Of a stretch of 64,000 bases of DNA, positions 62,813 to 64,000 are shown in pieces. The notes below the pieces were generated by a model that searched no databases, was not told the origin of the DNA, and was given only the letters and a program-made list of their open reading frames with translations. Made by a program: the position numbers and the translations under genes. Position 1 is the stretch's first letter; every line of letters begins with the position of its first letter. The stretch is from Pseudoxanthomonas winnipegensis (GTDB taxonomy: Bacteria; Pseudomonadota; Gammaproteobacteria; Xanthomonadales; Xanthomonadaceae): positions 124,001 to 188,000 of the forward strand of contig NZ_SHMH01000003.1 of NCBI RefSeq assembly GCF_004283755.1, read 5' to 3'.

Positions 62813-64000
62813 ATGAAATTCGCCAAGACCATGAAGCGCACGGCGTTGAGTGCGGCGCTGGGGATGTGCTTTGCCGGCGTCGTCCACGCGCAGAGCACCA
62901 GCGGCAGCATCCGCGGCACCGTCCAGCCGGGTTCCACCGTGACCATCAGCAACAACAGCGGCTTCAGTCGCACGGTCACGGCCGATGCCGATGGCCGTTA
63001 CAGCCTGAGCTCGCTACCGGTGGGGTCCTACACCGTGACCTCGCAGGAGGGCGGCAGCAAGTCGGTGATCGTCACGGTCGGCAGTGCGGTCGACGCGTCC
63101 TTCGGCGGCAACGCCGCGACGCTGGAAACGGTCCGGGTCACCGGTGCGTCCGCGCCGAAGATCGACGTGACCGCCACCGATACCCATACGGTGATCACCG
63201 CCGAGCAGCTCAAGCGCCTGCCGATCCCGCGTTCGGCCGAGGCCATCGCGCTGCTGGCGCCGGGGACCGCGTCGGGCAACGGCTACTACTTCGGCAACAG
63301 CGTGTCCTTTGGCGGCGCGTCGGTGGCGGAGAACGCCTACTACATCAACGGCTTCTTCACCGGCAACCCGATGACCAATGTCGGTGGCTATACGCTGCCC
63401 TATGGGTCGATCGCGCAGCAGGAGACCTACACCGGTGGCTACAGCGCCAAGTACGGTCGTTCCGACGGCGGCGTGATCAACGGCATCGGCATGAGCGGCA
63501 GCAACGATCTGCATTTCGGCGGCCAGATCACGTTCTCGCCCAAGGGCCTGCGCTCCAACAATCCGGATCGCTACTACCCGAACATGGATTTCAGCGCGGC
63601 CAATGCCAATCCGAACATCCCGGTCAATCCCGACACCGGCAAGCCCTATCAGTACGGTTACGAATCGCCCCAGCTGGCGGGCACGATCTACGACAAGGGC
63701 AATCAGCACGAGCGCTGGGAGAGCACCTACAGCGGCTATGTCAGCGGTCCGCTGATCCGCGACACCTTGTTCGGCTTCATCTCCGCCGAAACCGACAAGG
63801 TCGACACCGCGACCGGGTCGCCCAGCCAGGCCGCGCCGGCGACCTACGAGCGCTACAGCAGCACCAATCCCAAGCTGTACGCCAAGTTGAACTGGAACAT
63901 CAATGACAGCAACCTGCTCGAATACACCTATCTGCACGAGAAGACCAACGAGCGCGGCACCGATTACGGCTACGACTTCGATACCCAGGCCATCGGCAAC
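62813..64000 (+). CDS. TonB-dependent receptor with carboxypeptidase-like N-domain, 5' part
   Basis: The first 396 codons of an OmpA/Oar-type outer-membrane receptor; the frame is open to the window end. A signal peptide (ALSAALGMCFAGVVHA) is followed by a CarboxypepD_reg-like beta-sandwich (GSIRGTVQPGSTVTISN, ADADGRYSLSSLPVGSYTVT), a TonB box region (LETVRVTG) and the plug (ITAEQLKRLPIPRSAEAIALLAPG, YGRSDGGVINGI). Such receptors in xanthomonads often carry oligosaccharides or peptides. The ATG at 62813 follows AGAGAG. Substrate is unknown; GH3 nearby suggests glucans. Confidence 0.9.
   Translation, partial: MKFAKTMKRTALSAALGMCFAGVVHAQSTSGSIRGTVQPGSTVTISNNSGFSRTVTADADGRYSLSSLPVGSYTVTSQEGGSKSVIVTVGSAVDASFGGNAATLETVRVTGASAPKIDVTATDTHTVITAEQLKRLPIPRSAEAIALLAPGTASGNGYYFGNSVSFGGASVAENAYYINGFFTGNPMTNVGGYTLPYGSIAQQETYTGGYSAKYGRSDGGVINGIGMSGSNDLHFGGQITFSPKGLRSNNPDRYYPNMDFSAANANPNIPVNPDTGKPYQYGYESPQLAGTIYDKGNQHERWESTYSGYVSGPLIRDTLFGFISAETDKVDTATGSPSQAAPATYERYSSTNPKLYAKLNWNINDSNLLEYTYLHEKTNERGTDYGYDFDTQAIGN

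Overview
The window is GC-rich DNA from the chromosome of a gammaproteobacterium of the Xanthomonadaceae (a Xanthomonas / Pseudoxanthomonas / Lysobacter-like organism). This is inferred from gene order, TonB-dependent receptors beside sugar hydrolases, a His-rich loop in NuoL, a class III PHA synthase, and REP-like and heptamer repeats between genes. I cannot name the genus from sequence alone.

Left part (1-31 kb) is core metabolism on the plus strand. It holds the 3' end of accD, glmM, a 2-oxoglutarate/Fe(II) oxygenase, a reverse-strand short-chain dehydrogenase, tpiA, secG and tRNA-Leu(GAG). The complete 14-gene complex I operon nuoA-N follows, with most genes overlapping or tightly packed. 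Next comes the translation cluster tRNA-fMet, rimP, nusA, infB, rbfA, truB, rpsO, pnp, in the same order as the metY-pnp locus of E. coli. Promoter-like sites precede nuoA, tRNA-fMet and rpsO, and clear hairpin terminators close tRNA-Leu, tRNA-fMet, rpsO and pnp.

Middle part (31-54 kb) is mostly accessory. It has a DUF5671-type membrane protein, an OmpR-type two-component system divergent from a secreted HExxH peptidase-like protein, a GntP-type permease, a TonB-dependent receptor, and a CrbS/CrbR-like sensor-regulator pair split by a Nudix gene. A 3-hydroxybutyrate oligomer hydrolase, an acyl carrier protein/ketoacyl synthase pair, pssA and the two-subunit class III PHA synthase (phaE, phaC) follow. 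The permease, oligomer hydrolase and synthase together suggest that polyhydroxybutyrate turnover is one theme. A PspC protein, a small membrane protein and a TetR regulator end this part.

Right part (54-64 kb) starts with tRNA-Leu(CAA), which carries a decayed 3.6-kb integrative element at its 3' end. The element has an integrase, a GH19 endolysin and a truncated holin-like gene, bounded by a 56-bp perfect att repeat. A carbohydrate-utilisation group follows: a LacI-type repressor divergent from a GH3 glucosidase, then a TonB-dependent receptor that runs off the window end.

The most unusual features lie between genes. Two direct repeats of about 300 bp flank the ketoacyl synthase/ACP pair. 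In their 219-bp indel-free core each carries six DnaA-box-like 9-mers, and none of the 29 differences between copies falls in a box. A second structured repeat of about 110 bp occurs three times and shows paired substitutions that keep a long stem. Two of its copies are followed by a REP doublet and a third conserved module, forming a composite of about 0.5 kb after the tRNA-Leu and pnp terminators.
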